From an uncultured Acetatifactor sp. (GTDB lineage Bacteria > Bacillota > Clostridia > Lachnospirales > Lachnospiraceae): a stretch of DNA of 23,261 nucleotides. Location of the stretch: assembly GCA_910586485.1 (NCBI GenBank), contig CAJUIA010000046.1, positions 1 to 23,261 on the forward strand, written 5' to 3'. The notes under the pieces are model-generated. The model was not told where the DNA came from. It did not search any database and saw only the letters and a program-made list of their open reading frames with translations. The translations under genes were made by a program, and so were the position numbers. Positions 1 to 8,373 of this stretch are shown here, in pieces; positions within the stretch are counted from its first letter, which is position 1; each line of letters begins with the position of its first letter.

Positions 1-1901
1 ATCAATTCCAGACTTTACTGGGGGTTACGGGTTCCGGCAAGACCTTTACCATGGCAAATGTCATTCAGGAATTGCAGAAGCCCACGCTGGTCATCGCCCA
101 CAATAAGACCTTGGCGGGACAGCTGTATGGCGAGTTTAAAGAATTTTTCCCGGAAAACGCGGTGGAATATTTTGTGTCCTACTATGATTATTACCAGCCG
201 GAGGCCTATGTGCCCTCGTCGGATACTTACATTGCCAAGGATTCCGCCATTAACGACGAAATCGACAAGCTGCGGCTGTCTGCCACGGCTTCCCTTACGG
301 AGCGGCGGGATGTGGTGGTAGTGGCCAGTGTGTCCTGTATTTATGGGCTGGGCAGCCCGGAGGAATTTCAGGGTATGTCCGTTTCTCTGCGGCCCGGTAT
401 GACGAAGGACCGGGATCAGGTGCTGCGGGAGCTGGTGGATATTCAATACACCCGAAATGAAATGGACATGCAGCGGGGGACCTTCAGAGTTCACGGGGAC
501 GTGGTGGAGGTGTATCCTGCGCAGGGCGGCGATTATTCTATCCGTATTGAGTTTTTCGGGGATGAAATTGACAGAATCTGCCAGGTGGAGCCCTTGTCCG
601 GTAAGGTACACGCCGCATTAAATCACATTATCATTTTTCCGGCTTCACATTATGTCGTACCCATTGAAAAAATCCGGCGGGCCTGTGATAATATCGAAAA
701 GGAAATGGAAGAGCAGGTTAGATATTTTAAGGGAGAGGACAAGCTGATTGAAGCTCAGCGCATAGCGGAGCGCACTAATTTTGATATAGAAATGATGCGG
801 GAGACGGGATTTTGCTCCGGTATCGAGAACTATTCCAGACATTTGAACTTTTCGCCGCCGGGGGCGCCGCCCATGACGCTGATGGACTTTTTTCCGGATG
901 ATTTTTTGATTATTATTGACGAGTCCCATATGACGATTCCACAGATCCGCGGCATGTTTGCCGGAGACCGGTCCAGGAAGCAGACGCTGGTGGATTACGG
1001 CTTTCGCCTGCCCTCTGCCCTGGATAACAGACCCTTAAATTTTCAGGAGTTTGAAAGTCATATTGACCAGATGCTGTTTGTGTCCGCCACGCCGTCGGAT
1101 TACGAGGCGAGCCATGAACTGCTCCGCACGGAGCAGATTATCCGGCCTACAGGGCTGCTGGATCCGGAGGTGGACGTGCGCCCGGTAGAAGGGCAGATAG
1201 ATGATCTGATCGGTGCAGTCAACAGGGAAGTGGAAAAACACAATAAGGTACTGATTACTACGCTGACAAAGCGGATGGCCGAGGACCTGACGGATTATAT
1301 GAGGGAAGTGGGGATTCGGGTAAAGTATCTGCACTCGGACATTGATACGCTGGAAAGGGCTCAGATTATCAGGGATATGCGTCTGGATGTGTTTGACGTG
1401 CTGGTGGGCATTAACCTGCTGCGGGAAGGGCTGGATATTCCGGAAATTTCCCTGGTGGTGATACTGGATGCGGATAAGGAAGGATTTCTGCGGAGCGGTA
1501 CTTCCCTGATACAGACCATTGGCCGGGCAGCCCGGAACGCCGAGGGGCATGTGATTATGTACGCGGATACAATTACGGATTCCATGCGGGTTGCCCTGGA
1601 CGAGACCAACCGCCGCCGGGAAATTCAGATGAAATATAATGCAGCACACGGGATTACGCCTCAGACCATCAAAAAGGCAGTGCGGGATCTGATCAGCATT
1701 TCCAAGACCATCGCCAAAGAGGAAATGCAGTTTGAGAAGGATCCAGAATCCATGAACCGCAAGGAGCTGGAAAAGGTTATCGCTGACGTACAGAAGAAGA
1801 TGCAGCGGGCGGCGGCCGATCTGAACTTTGAGGCGGCGGCAGAGCTGCGTGATAAGATGATAGAGCTGAAACAAAAGCTGCAGGAGCTGGAGAAGGAATA
1901 G
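1..1901 (+). CDS. uvrB: UvrB, excinuclease ABC subunit B (5'-truncated by window edge)
   Basis: DNA helicase-like subunit of the UvrABC nucleotide excision repair complex; it receives the lesion from UvrA and recruits UvrC. The reading frame is open from base 3, before any start codon, and begins just ahead of the Walker A motif GVTGSGKT, so about 25-30 N-terminal residues lie outside the window; the ATG at 51 is internal. Visible are the beta-hairpin region rich in tyrosine (YYDYYQPEAYVP) that clamps the DNA, the helicase motif IIIDESH, the conserved GRAARN motif, and a C-terminal UvrC-interacting coiled-coil (DLNFEAAAELRDKM). The 632 residues present fit the usual length of about 660. uvrA follows 106 nt later on the same strand, as in many Firmicutes, so the two are probably co-transcribed. 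Identification is secure. Confidence 0.98.
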   Translation, partial: QFQTLLGVTGSGKTFTMANVIQELQKPTLVIAHNKTLAGQLYGEFKEFFPENAVEYFVSYYDYYQPEAYVPSSDTYIAKDSAINDEIDKLRLSATASLTERRDVVVVASVSCIYGLGSPEEFQGMSVSLRPGMTKDRDQVLRELVDIQYTRNEMDMQRGTFRVHGDVVEVYPAQGGDYSIRIEFFGDEIDRICQVEPLSGKVHAALNHIIIFPASHYVVPIEKIRRACDNIEKEMEEQVRYFKGEDKLIEAQRIAERTNFDIEMMRETGFCSGIENYSRHLNFSPPGAPPMTLMDFFPDDFLIIIDESHMTIPQIRGMFAGDRSRKQTLVDYGFRLPSALDNRPLNFQEFESHIDQMLFVSATPSDYEASHELLRTEQIIRPTGLLDPEVDVRPVEGQIDDLIGAVNREVEKHNKVLITTLTKRMAEDLTDYMREVGIRVKYLHSDIDTLERAQIIRDMRLDVFDVLVGINLLREGLDIPEISLVVILDADKEGFLRSGTSLIQTIGRAARNAEGHVIMYADTITDSMRVALDETNRRREIQMKYNAAHGITPQTIKKAVRDLISISKTIAKEEMQFEKDPESMNRKELEKVIADVQKKMQRAAADLNFEAAAELRDKMIELKQKLQELEKE

Positions 1902-1906
1902 GAGTA

Positions 1907-1992
1907 AGATTGATAATTGTCATTTTCAATCTCGGACTTTGTGACGCTGCGCGTCCCAAAGCTCCTGCAAATTTAAATGCCGCTTGTGCGGC
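1907..1992. repeat. Cluster of inverted repeats between uvrB and uvrA
   Basis: The gap between the uvrB stop and the uvrA ribosome binding site is filled almost entirely by potential hairpins. These are agattg (1907-1912) with caatct (1927-1932); an 11-bp stem at 1937-1947 with 1951-1961 around a TGC loop (one mismatch), extendable outward by GGA/TCC; the AT palindrome-like gcaaatttaaatgc (1967-1980); and gccgc-ttgt-gcggc (1979-1992). No T-tract follows, so this is not a normal terminator. It resembles a REP-type intergenic palindromic element or an mRNA-processing/stability element. Only one copy was seen in this window, so repeat status is inferred. Confidence 0.55.
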
Positions 1993-2007
1993 GGAATGAG
2001 AGGAAAC

Positions 2008-4884
2008 ATGAGCAAGACGGAAGAAACGACGGTAAAGATGCTGGCGAAAAGACAGGCGCGGGAATATATTAAGATAAGGGGCGCCTGCGAGCATAATCTG
2101 AAAAATATAGATGTGGATATTCCCAGAAATGAACTGGTGGTCCTCACCGGAATGTCGGGATCGGGAAAGTCATCCCTGGCCTTTGATACCATTTACGCAG
2201 AGGGTCAGCGCCGATATATGGAATCCCTGTCCTCCTATGCAAGACAATTTCTGGGTCAGATGGAGAAGCCGAACGTGGAGCGCATCGACGGATTGTCTCC
2301 GGCCATCTCTATCGACCAGAAGTCCACCAATCGCAACCCTCGCTCCACGGTGGGAACGGTTACGGAAATTTACGACTACTTCCGCCTGCTCTATGCCAGG
2401 GTAGGCATCCCTCACTGTCCGCAGTGCGGCAGGGAAATTTCCAAGCAGACAGTGGATCAGATGGTGGATCAGATCATGGAGCTGCCTGAAGGCACAAGGC
2501 TGCAGCTGCTGGCGCCCGTGGTACGGGGGCGAAAAGGCAGACATGAAAAGGTGCTGGAGCGGGCCAAGAAGAGCGGGTATGTGAGGGTGCGCATTGACGG
2601 CAGCCTTTATGAGCTGACGGAAGAGATTACGCTGGATAAGAATCTCAAACACAATATTGATATTATTGTGGATCGTCTGGTGGTAAAGGCCGGAATAGAG
2701 CGGCGTCTGGCGGATTCCATCGAGAATGTGCTGGATTTGTCTGACGGTCAGCTGGTGGTGGATATTATTGACGGGGAACCTATTGTATTCAGCCAGAGCT
2801 TTTCCTGTCCCGACTGCGGAATCGGCATCAGCGAAATCGAGCCCAGAAGCTTTTCCTTTAATAACCCTTTTGGCGCCTGCCCGGAGTGTTTTGGTTTAGG
2901 ATACAAAATGGAATTTGACATAGAGCTGATGATACCGGATCCTTCCTTAAGCATTAATCAGGGAGCCATCGCCGTTACGGGCTGGCAGTCCTGTATGGAT
3001 CCCAAGAGCTTTACCAACGCTCTTTTACAGGCCCTGCGCAGGGAATACAAATTTGATCTGGATACGCCCTTTGAAAAATATCCGGAAAAGATTCAAAATA
3101 TACTGATTCACGGCACGGGTGAGAAGACAGTAGACGTATATTATGAGGGGCAGAGAGGAAAGGGAGTTTATCCGGTAGCCTTCGAGGGCCTGATCAAAAA
3201 TGTGGAACGGAAATATAAGGAAACCTTTTCCGACACCATGAAACAGGAATATGAGACCTTTATGCGCGTCACTCCCTGTAAGGAATGTAAGGGAATGCGC
3301 CTGAAAAAGGAGGCTCTGGCCGTGACGGTCTGCGACCGGAACATTCATGAGATTACCTCCATGTCCATCAGGGATCTTCATAAGTTTATGGCGGATATGA
3401 CATTGACAAAGCAGCAACAGCTTATCGGAAAGCAGATTTTAAAGGAAATTAAGGCAAGAGTGGGTTTTCTGGTGGACGTGGGACTGGAATACCTTTCCCT
3501 GTCACGAGGAACGGGCACCTTGTCCGGAGGCGAGGCCCAGCGGATCCGGCTTGCTACCCAGATCGGCTCAGGCCTGGTAGGGGTCTGCTATATTTTGGAC
3601 GAGCCCAGCATAGGCCTGCATCAGCGGGATAACGACAAGCTCCTGAACACCCTGAAGAGTCTTCGGGATCTGGGCAATACCCTGATTGTGGTGGAGCATG
3701 ACGAGGATACCATGCTGGCGGCGGATTACGTGGTGGATATAGGGCCCGGAGCCGGCTCTCATGGCGGAGAAGTCATCGCCTGCGGCACGGCGGAGGAAAT
3801 CATGAAGGTGCCGGAATCCATAACCGGTCAGTATTTAAGCGGCGCAAAAAAGATACCGGTGCCCAGGGAACGCAGAGAGCCTGCAGGCTGGCTTACGGTG
3901 AAGGGGGCACAGGAAAATAACCTGAAAAATATTGATGTGGAATTTCCGCTGGGCGTCATGACCTGCGTCACGGGAGTGTCCGGCTCAGGAAAAAGCTCCC
4001 TGGTGAACGAAATATTGTATAAGCGTCTGGCAAAGGAACTAAACCGCGCCAGGTGCATTCCGGGAAAGCATAAGGACATTTTGGGGATGGAGCGTCTGGA
4101 TAAGGTTATCGCCATTGATCAATCCCCTATCGGGCGGACGCCCCGTTCCAACCCGGCTACCTACACCGGCGTTTTTGATCAGATCAGAGATCTGTTTGCT
4201 TCCACGGCGGATGCAAAGGCAAAAGGCTACAGCAAGGGGAGATTCAGCTTCAACGTGAAGGGTGGACGCTGCGAGGCCTGCGGCGGAGACGGTATCATCA
4301 AAATAGAGATGCACTTCCTGCCTGACGTTTACGTGCCCTGTGAGGTCTGCGGAGGAAAGCGGTATAACAGGGAGACACTGGATGTAAAGTACAAGGGCAA
4401 GAATATTTTTGACGTTCTGGATATGACGGTGGAGGAAGCGTTGCCCTTCTTTGAAAATCTGCCCTCCATTCGAAATAAGATACAGACCTTATATGACGTG
4501 GGTCTGTCTTATGTAAAGCTGGGGCAGCCGTCCACCACGCTTTCCGGCGGGGAAGCTCAGCGGATCAAGCTTGCTTCCGAGCTGTCCCGGCGAAGCACGG
4601 GAAAGACCATCTATATTCTGGATGAGCCTACTACGGGTCTGCACTTTGCGGATGTACACAAGCTGGTGGAAATTCTGCACAGGCTGGCGGACGGCGGAAA
4701 TACCGTGGTGGTCATCGAGCATAATCTGGATGTGATCAAGACGGCGGATTATATTATTGACATCGGTCCGGAAGGCGGCGAAAGAGGGGGAACAGTGATC
4801 GCCAGCGGGACGCCGGAGGATGTGGCGAAAAATAAAAAATCCTATACTGGAGCTTATGTGAAAAAAATGCTGGAGAAGGGCTAA
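2008..4884 (+). CDS. uvrA: UvrA, excinuclease ABC subunit A
   Basis: Damage-sensing ATPase of nucleotide excision repair; it works as a dimer that loads UvrB on lesions. It has two ABC ATPase modules. Walker A motifs are GMSGSGKSS (residues 48-56) and GVSGSGKSS (656-664); both halves carry an LSGGEAQR signature and a Walker B (YILDEPSIGLH, YILDEPTTGLH). Zinc-binding cysteine pairs are present in the first half (CPDC...CPEC) and second half (CEAC...CEVC), and another CPQC lies near residue 138. The 958-residue length is normal (about 940-960). The start at 2008 is chosen because GAGAGGA (1998-2004) is correctly spaced before ATGAGC; the frame is open upstream to a TTG at 1984, but that codon lies in the loop of a hairpin and has no ribosome binding site. 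Confidence 0.98.
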   Translation: MSKTEETTVKMLAKRQAREYIKIRGACEHNLKNIDVDIPRNELVVLTGMSGSGKSSLAFDTIYAEGQRRYMESLSSYARQFLGQMEKPNVERIDGLSPAISIDQKSTNRNPRSTVGTVTEIYDYFRLLYARVGIPHCPQCGREISKQTVDQMVDQIMELPEGTRLQLLAPVVRGRKGRHEKVLERAKKSGYVRVRIDGSLYELTEEITLDKNLKHNIDIIVDRLVVKAGIERRLADSIENVLDLSDGQLVVDIIDGEPIVFSQSFSCPDCGIGISEIEPRSFSFNNPFGACPECFGLGYKMEFDIELMIPDPSLSINQGAIAVTGWQSCMDPKSFTNALLQALRREYKFDLDTPFEKYPEKIQNILIHGTGEKTVDVYYEGQRGKGVYPVAFEGLIKNVERKYKETFSDTMKQEYETFMRVTPCKECKGMRLKKEALAVTVCDRNIHEITSMSIRDLHKFMADMTLTKQQQLIGKQILKEIKARVGFLVDVGLEYLSLSRGTGTLSGGEAQRIRLATQIGSGLVGVCYILDEPSIGLHQRDNDKLLNTLKSLRDLGNTLIVVEHDEDTMLAADYVVDIGPGAGSHGGEVIACGTAEEIMKVPESITGQYLSGAKKIPVPRERREPAGWLTVKGAQENNLKNIDVEFPLGVMTCVTGVSGSGKSSLVNEILYKRLAKELNRARCIPGKHKDILGMERLDKVIAIDQSPIGRTPRSNPATYTGVFDQIRDLFASTADAKAKGYSKGRFSFNVKGGRCEACGGDGIIKIEMHFLPDVYVPCEVCGGKRYNRETLDVKYKGKNIFDVLDMTVEEALPFFENLPSIRNKIQTLYDVGLSYVKLGQPSTTLSGGEAQRIKLASELSRRSTGKTIYILDEPTTGLHFADVHKLVEILHRLADGGNTVVVIEHNLDVIKTADYIIDIGPEGGERGGTVIASGTPEDVAKNKKSYTGAYVKKMLEKG

Positions 4885-4992
4885 AGAAAACAAAGCTTAT
4901 AGCCGATAAAGATAACGTGTGGTTTCTAGTTTGTCAGAGGCTGCACATACATGACGGAAAACAGTCAGACACGGATGTGAACGGATAAGATG

Positions 4993-5044
4993 GCACGGAT
5001 GCACAAATCAGGCGGGAGGAATCTGTCGGTCACTGCATCCGTGC
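4993..5044 (+). terminator. Long-loop hairpin downstream of uvrA, possible terminator
   Basis: GCACGGATGCA and TGCATCCGTGC form a perfect 11-bp stem (4993-5003 with 5034-5044) around a 30-nt loop, followed by TTTGCGTT. The stem is strong, but the loop is long and the T-tract short, so termination is plausible rather than certain. A second, partial copy of the left arm (CACGGATG, 4970-4977) could compete for the same right arm. Nothing else recognisable is seen in the 295-nt uvrA-mreB gap before the promoter at 5091. Confidence 0.45.
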
Positions 5045-5090
5045 TTTGCGTTATGGCTGCCCCTAATTTGAAAAATTTTCATAAAGTTCT

Positions 5091-5118
5091 ATGAAAATGA
5101 ATGGATTTCGGTTATAAT
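5091..5118 (+). promoter_or_regulatory. Probable sigma-A promoter for the mreB/mbl-flagellar operon
   Basis: A perfect -10 box TATAAT lies at 5113-5118, with ATGAAA (5091-5096, four of six to TTGACA) 16 nt upstream. The start codon of the MreB/Mbl gene is 61 nt beyond the -10, leaving a leader of about 55 nt. It is the only good promoter seen between uvrA and the terminator at 8321. Confidence 0.65.
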
Positions 5119-5179
5119 AGAAACTGTATGACTACGCACTGAATGATCGGAGTTCATTTTAGAAAGGGGCACATATTAT

Positions 5180-6172
5180 ATGCAGTGTACGGATATTGGT
5201 ATTGACTTGGGTACGGCCAGCATTTTAGTATACATCAGAGGAAAGGGCGTTGTTTTAAAGGAGCCTTCCGTTGTAGCGTTTGACAGAGATACCAACAAGA
5301 TTAAAGCCATCGGTGAGGATGCGCGCCTGATGCTGGGCAGGACGCCCGGCAATATTGTGGCGGTACGTCCTCTGCGTCAGGGAGTGATCTCTGATTATAC
5401 CGTTACCGAGAAAATGATGAAATATTTTATCCAGAAGGCACTGGGCAGGAGAACCTTCAGAAAGCCCCGCATTGCCGTCTGCGTTCCCAGCGGCGTTACA
5501 GAGGTGGAAAAGAAAGCGGTTGAGGATGCAACCTATCAGGCGGGTGCCAGAGAGGTTGCCATCATTGAAGAGCCCATAGCGGCGGCAATCGGAGCCGGCA
5601 TTGATATTTCCAAGCCCTGCGGGAATATGATTGTTGATATAGGCGGCGGCACCTCCGACATTGCGGTTATTTCGCTGGGAGGTACGGTTGTCAGTGCTTC
5701 CATCAAGATTGCGGGAGACGATTTTGACGAAGCCATTGTTCGATACATGCGGAAAAAGCATAATCTTTTAATCGGTGAAAGGACGGCTGAGGACCTGAAA
5801 ATCAAGATCGGCTCCGCTTACCCCAGAACCGAGGTTGACTATATGGACGTGAGAGGCCGTAATCTGGTTACCGGTCTTCCCAAAACGGTGAAGGTATCCT
5901 CCGAGGAATCCGAGGAAGCGCTGCGGGAGACGACGGCGCAGATCGTTGAGACCATTCACAGCGTGCTGGAAAAGACGCCGCCTGAGCTGGCAGCGGATAT
6001 TGCCGACAGAGGGATCGTGCTTACCGGCGGCGGCAGCTTGCTGAGAGGTCTGGAGGAGCTTATTTCCGCAAAGACCGGAATCAATACCATGACTGCCGAG
6101 GATCCCATGACGGCGGTGGCGGTGGGAACCGGCAGATATGTAGAATTCCTGTCAGGCTACAGGGAAAATTAG
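5180..6172 (+). CDS. mreB: MreB/Mbl-family actin-like cell-shape protein
   Basis: Bacterial actin homologue that forms membrane-associated filaments and positions peptidoglycan synthesis along the cell wall. The actin ATPase core is clear: phosphate-1 motif IGIDLGTASILVY (residues 6-18), phosphate-2 motif IVDIGGGTSDIAVI (151-164), and the adenosine motif IVLTGGGSLLRGLEE near the C-terminus. The 330-residue length is typical. AAAGGGG (5163-5169) sits 10 nt before the ATG. Placement directly upstream of two FlhO/FlhP-type rod genes matches the B. subtilis mbl-flhO-flhP order, so this is probably the Mbl-type paralogue rather than the mreBCD copy; no mreC or mreD follows. The symbol is given at family level; assignment as mbl is inferred from synteny. 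Confidence 0.95.
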   Translation: MQCTDIGIDLGTASILVYIRGKGVVLKEPSVVAFDRDTNKIKAIGEDARLMLGRTPGNIVAVRPLRQGVISDYTVTEKMMKYFIQKALGRRTFRKPRIAVCVPSGVTEVEKKAVEDATYQAGAREVAIIEEPIAAAIGAGIDISKPCGNMIVDIGGGTSDIAVISLGGTVVSASIKIAGDDFDEAIVRYMRKKHNLLIGERTAEDLKIKIGSAYPRTEVDYMDVRGRNLVTGLPKTVKVSSEESEEALRETTAQIVETIHSVLEKTPPELAADIADRGIVLTGGGSLLRGLEELISAKTGINTMTAEDPMTAVAVGTGRYVEFLSGYREN

Positions 6173-6181
6173 GAGGTACAG

Positions 6182-6958
6182 ATGTTAAAGGGACTATATA
6201 CTGCATACACGGGTATGATCAATGAACAGCACAGGATGGATACCATGACCAATAATCTGGCAAATGCCAATACGGTTGGTTTTAAAAAGGAAGGCGCTAC
6301 CAGTCAGTCCTTTGATAATGTCCTGGCGGTAAAGATCAAGGATGAATCCATCGGGCTTCAAAATGTAAAGAGGCTGGGATATAATAATCCCGGAGTTAAG
6401 ATCGGCGAAAATTATACGGATTTTACACCGGGCTCCTTCAGGGTTACGGGTAATACCTACGATCTTGCACTGGCAGGAGACGGATTTTTTGCCATTGAGT
6501 TTACCAATAAAGCAGGAGAAACGTCTACCATGTATACCCGTGCGGGGCAGTTTACCTTAAACAAGGACGGCTACCTGGTGACGGAAGACGGAGATTATGT
6601 TCTGGATACGCAGAACAGGAGGATCCGGTTAAATACCTTGATTGACTCTAAGATCAGGAACGACGGCACGATTTCTCAAAACGGCGTAGATGTGGCCCGA
6701 ATCCAGGTGGCGGATTTTGAGGACTATAATTATCTGGAGAAGTATGGGGAAACTTATTACCGCCCGGTAGAGGGAGCTACGCGGATTGACGGCGACGCCG
6801 AAATTAAGTCCGGGTATCTGGAAATGGCCAATGTGCAGATTGTATCGGAGATGGTAAACCTTATTTCCATTACCAGAGCTTATGAGAGTAATCAGAAAAT
6901 TATTCAGACCTACGACAGTTCTCTTGAAATTGCGGCTTCGCAGCTTGGAAGACTATAA
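6182..6958 (+). CDS. flgF: Flagellar basal-body rod protein FlgF-like (FlhO type)
   Basis: Structural component of the flagellar rod or hook base, exported by the flagellar type III system (family knowledge). The N-terminal rod signature is visible (LYTAYTGM at residues 5-12, followed by MDTMTNNLANANTVGFKKEG at about 20-39), as is the C-terminal Flg_bbr_C region (MANVQIVSEMVNLISITRAYESNQ), both of which pack in the axial superhelix. No signal peptide is seen, as expected. The 258-residue length is typical of FlgF/FlhO. Its ribosome binding site TAGGAGGT overlaps the stop codon of the MreB/Mbl gene, 9 nt upstream, so the two are translationally linked. FlgF versus FlgG is separated here by order and similarity to FlhO; the paralogues are close. 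Confidence 0.88.
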   Translation: MLKGLYTAYTGMINEQHRMDTMTNNLANANTVGFKKEGATSQSFDNVLAVKIKDESIGLQNVKRLGYNNPGVKIGENYTDFTPGSFRVTGNTYDLALAGDGFFAIEFTNKAGETSTMYTRAGQFTLNKDGYLVTEDGDYVLDTQNRRIRLNTLIDSKIRNDGTISQNGVDVARIQVADFEDYNYLEKYGETYYRPVEGATRIDGDAEIKSGYLEMANVQIVSEMVNLISITRAYESNQKIIQTYDSSLEIAASQLGRL

Positions 6959-7010
6959 TTGCAGGCAGCTTTAAATTGTATATACATAACACAGGAAGGA
7001 ACGAAGTAAA

Positions 7011-7826
7011 ATGGTACGCAGCTTATGGACGGCGGCAACCGGCATGATTGCCCAACAGACAAACTTAGACACAATAGCCAACAACCTGTCGAATGTCAAC
7101 ACTACCGGTTATAAGACCCAGGTGAATGAATTCAAGACTTTGTTGTATCAGAATCTGCAAACCCGCACTACCACGGCAAACGGTGCACAGAAGCCCACCA
7201 GTGCGCAGGTAGGGCTTGGTACGCGCAATTCTGCAATTTCATCGGTTTTTACGGAGGGCAACATCACCGCATCGGAAAGTGAAACCTCATTTGCCATTGA
7301 TGGTAAAGGCTTCTTTGCGGTGCGCGGAGAGGACGGAAATATTTACTATACCCGTAACGGTAACCTGCAGTTTACCCTGGGCACCAACGGAAACATGCTT
7401 GCAAACTCGGACGGCCTTCCGGTACTGGATGCCAACGGCCAGCCCATTATCTTGAATAATACCTATATATTGAGCAAAATTACCGTTACCAAGGACGGAG
7501 AGCTTTGCTATCCGGACGAACGGAAGAATCCGCAGTCTATAGGAAGGATTATCGGCTTATTTCAGTTTAATAACCCCAACGGTCTGGATAAGATGGGCGA
7601 CAGCCTTTATCAGCAGACCGTAGCCAGTGGTCAGCCCATTAACGAGGCCACCAATCCCAATGTGCAGAGAAGTAAGGTTTTACAGAAATATCTGGAAGGC
7701 TCCAACGTGCAGGTGGCAGATGAAATGGTAAACATGATTGTGGCGCAGCGTGCATACGAGTTAAATTCCAAGGCCATTCAGGCCTCCGACGAAATGCTTC
7801 AGCAGGCGAATAACCTACGGAGATAA
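7011..7826 (+). CDS. flgG: Flagellar distal rod protein FlgG-like (FlhP type)
   Basis: Distal rod/hook-base protein of the flagellum. It starts MVRSLWTAATGM and continues with LDTIANNLSNVNTTGYK, the characteristic N-terminal rod motif, then a central D1-type region (FAIDGKGFFAVR, YYTRNGNLQF) and the C-terminal EGSNVQVADEMVNMIVAQR and AYELNSKAIQ. The 271-residue length suits FlgG/FlhP. AGGAAGGA precedes the ATG at good spacing. It lies 52 nt after the FlgF-like gene, with no promoter or terminator seen between them, so it probably belongs to the same transcript. It corresponds to flhP in the B. subtilis mbl-flhO-flhP cluster. Confidence 0.9.
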   Translation: MVRSLWTAATGMIAQQTNLDTIANNLSNVNTTGYKTQVNEFKTLLYQNLQTRTTTANGAQKPTSAQVGLGTRNSAISSVFTEGNITASESETSFAIDGKGFFAVRGEDGNIYYTRNGNLQFTLGTNGNMLANSDGLPVLDANGQPIILNNTYILSKITVTKDGELCYPDERKNPQSIGRIIGLFQFNNPNGLDKMGDSLYQQTVASGQPINEATNPNVQRSKVLQKYLEGSNVQVADEMVNMIVAQRAYELNSKAIQASDEMLQQANNLRR

Positions 7827-7883
7827 GTACGAACTCCGTAAATGATGATACAAGACTAACCAAACGAAAGGAAAACCACAGCG

Positions 7884-8282
7884 ATGATGGATTTCAGTAA
7901 TATTACAGGTATGTACAGTGATGCTTACGCAAATGCCGCAAACCAGTCGGCATCCAAGCTAAAGGATAAGCTGAACGGCACGGATTACTCCAAGGCCACC
8001 GACGAAGAGCTGCTGGCGGCTTGTAAACAATTTGAAGCGTATTTTGTGGAGCAGCTTTACAAGGGGATGTTAAAGACCATACCTCAGAATGAGGAAACCT
8101 CCAACTACACCAGTACCATCATGGATTATTATAAGGATCAGATGATACAGTCCGTAGCAGAGCAGACCACGGAGCAGAGCGGCCTTGGACTGGCACAGAT
8201 GCTTTATGAACAGATGAAGCGCAATTATGGTATCGGCACGGTTTCCGTCTCGGATGCGGAGAATTCCCTGGGTATGGAGTGA
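7884..8282 (+). CDS. FlgJ-type flagellar rod-binding protein
   Basis: A 132-residue protein matching the short N-terminal rod-binding domain of FlgJ (family knowledge: it helps assemble the rod or cap it at the wall). The recognisable core is ATDEELLAACKQFEAYFVEQ and the following LYKGMLKTIP, a helix pattern typical of this domain, followed by MDYYKDQMIQSVAEQ and GLGLAQMLYEQM. The C-terminal muramidase domain of proteobacterial FlgJ is absent, as is common in Firmicutes, so wall hydrolysis must come from another enzyme. GAAAGGAAAA precedes tandem ATG codons at 7884 and 7887; either may be used. It is the last gene of the flagellar group and is followed by a terminator. Confidence 0.82.
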   Translation: MMDFSNITGMYSDAYANAANQSASKLKDKLNGTDYSKATDEELLAACKQFEAYFVEQLYKGMLKTIPQNEETSNYTSTIMDYYKDQMIQSVAEQTTEQSGLGLAQMLYEQMKRNYGIGTVSVSDAENSLGME

Positions 8283-8320
8283 ACGGATATAAAATAAAGC
8301 AACAAAATAAAGGCTTTCGG

Positions 8321-8346
8321 GGCTGCCTTCGTAGGGCAGCCTTTTT
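8321..8346 (+). terminator. Intrinsic terminator of the mreB/mbl-flagellar operon
   Basis: Perfect 7-bp stem GGCTGCC (8321-8327) with GGCAGCC (8335-8341), loop TTCGTAG, followed by five T. It sits 38 nt after the rod-binding gene and 28 nt before recD2, so it ends the flagellar transcript; recD2 must then rely on read-through or a promoter not evident to me. Confidence 0.88.
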
Positions 8347-8373
8347 GAGCAGGAAAACTACAGGAGAGGAAAT

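Noticed and set aside
1035..1874. 279-codon open frame on the minus strand
   Set aside because: Antisense to the C-terminal half of uvrB, with low-complexity composition and no recognisable motif.
1984..2007. TTG at 1984 as the uvrA start
   Set aside because: It lies in a hairpin loop without a ribosome binding site, while ATG 2008 has GAGAGGA at good spacing and gives a normal UvrA N-terminus.
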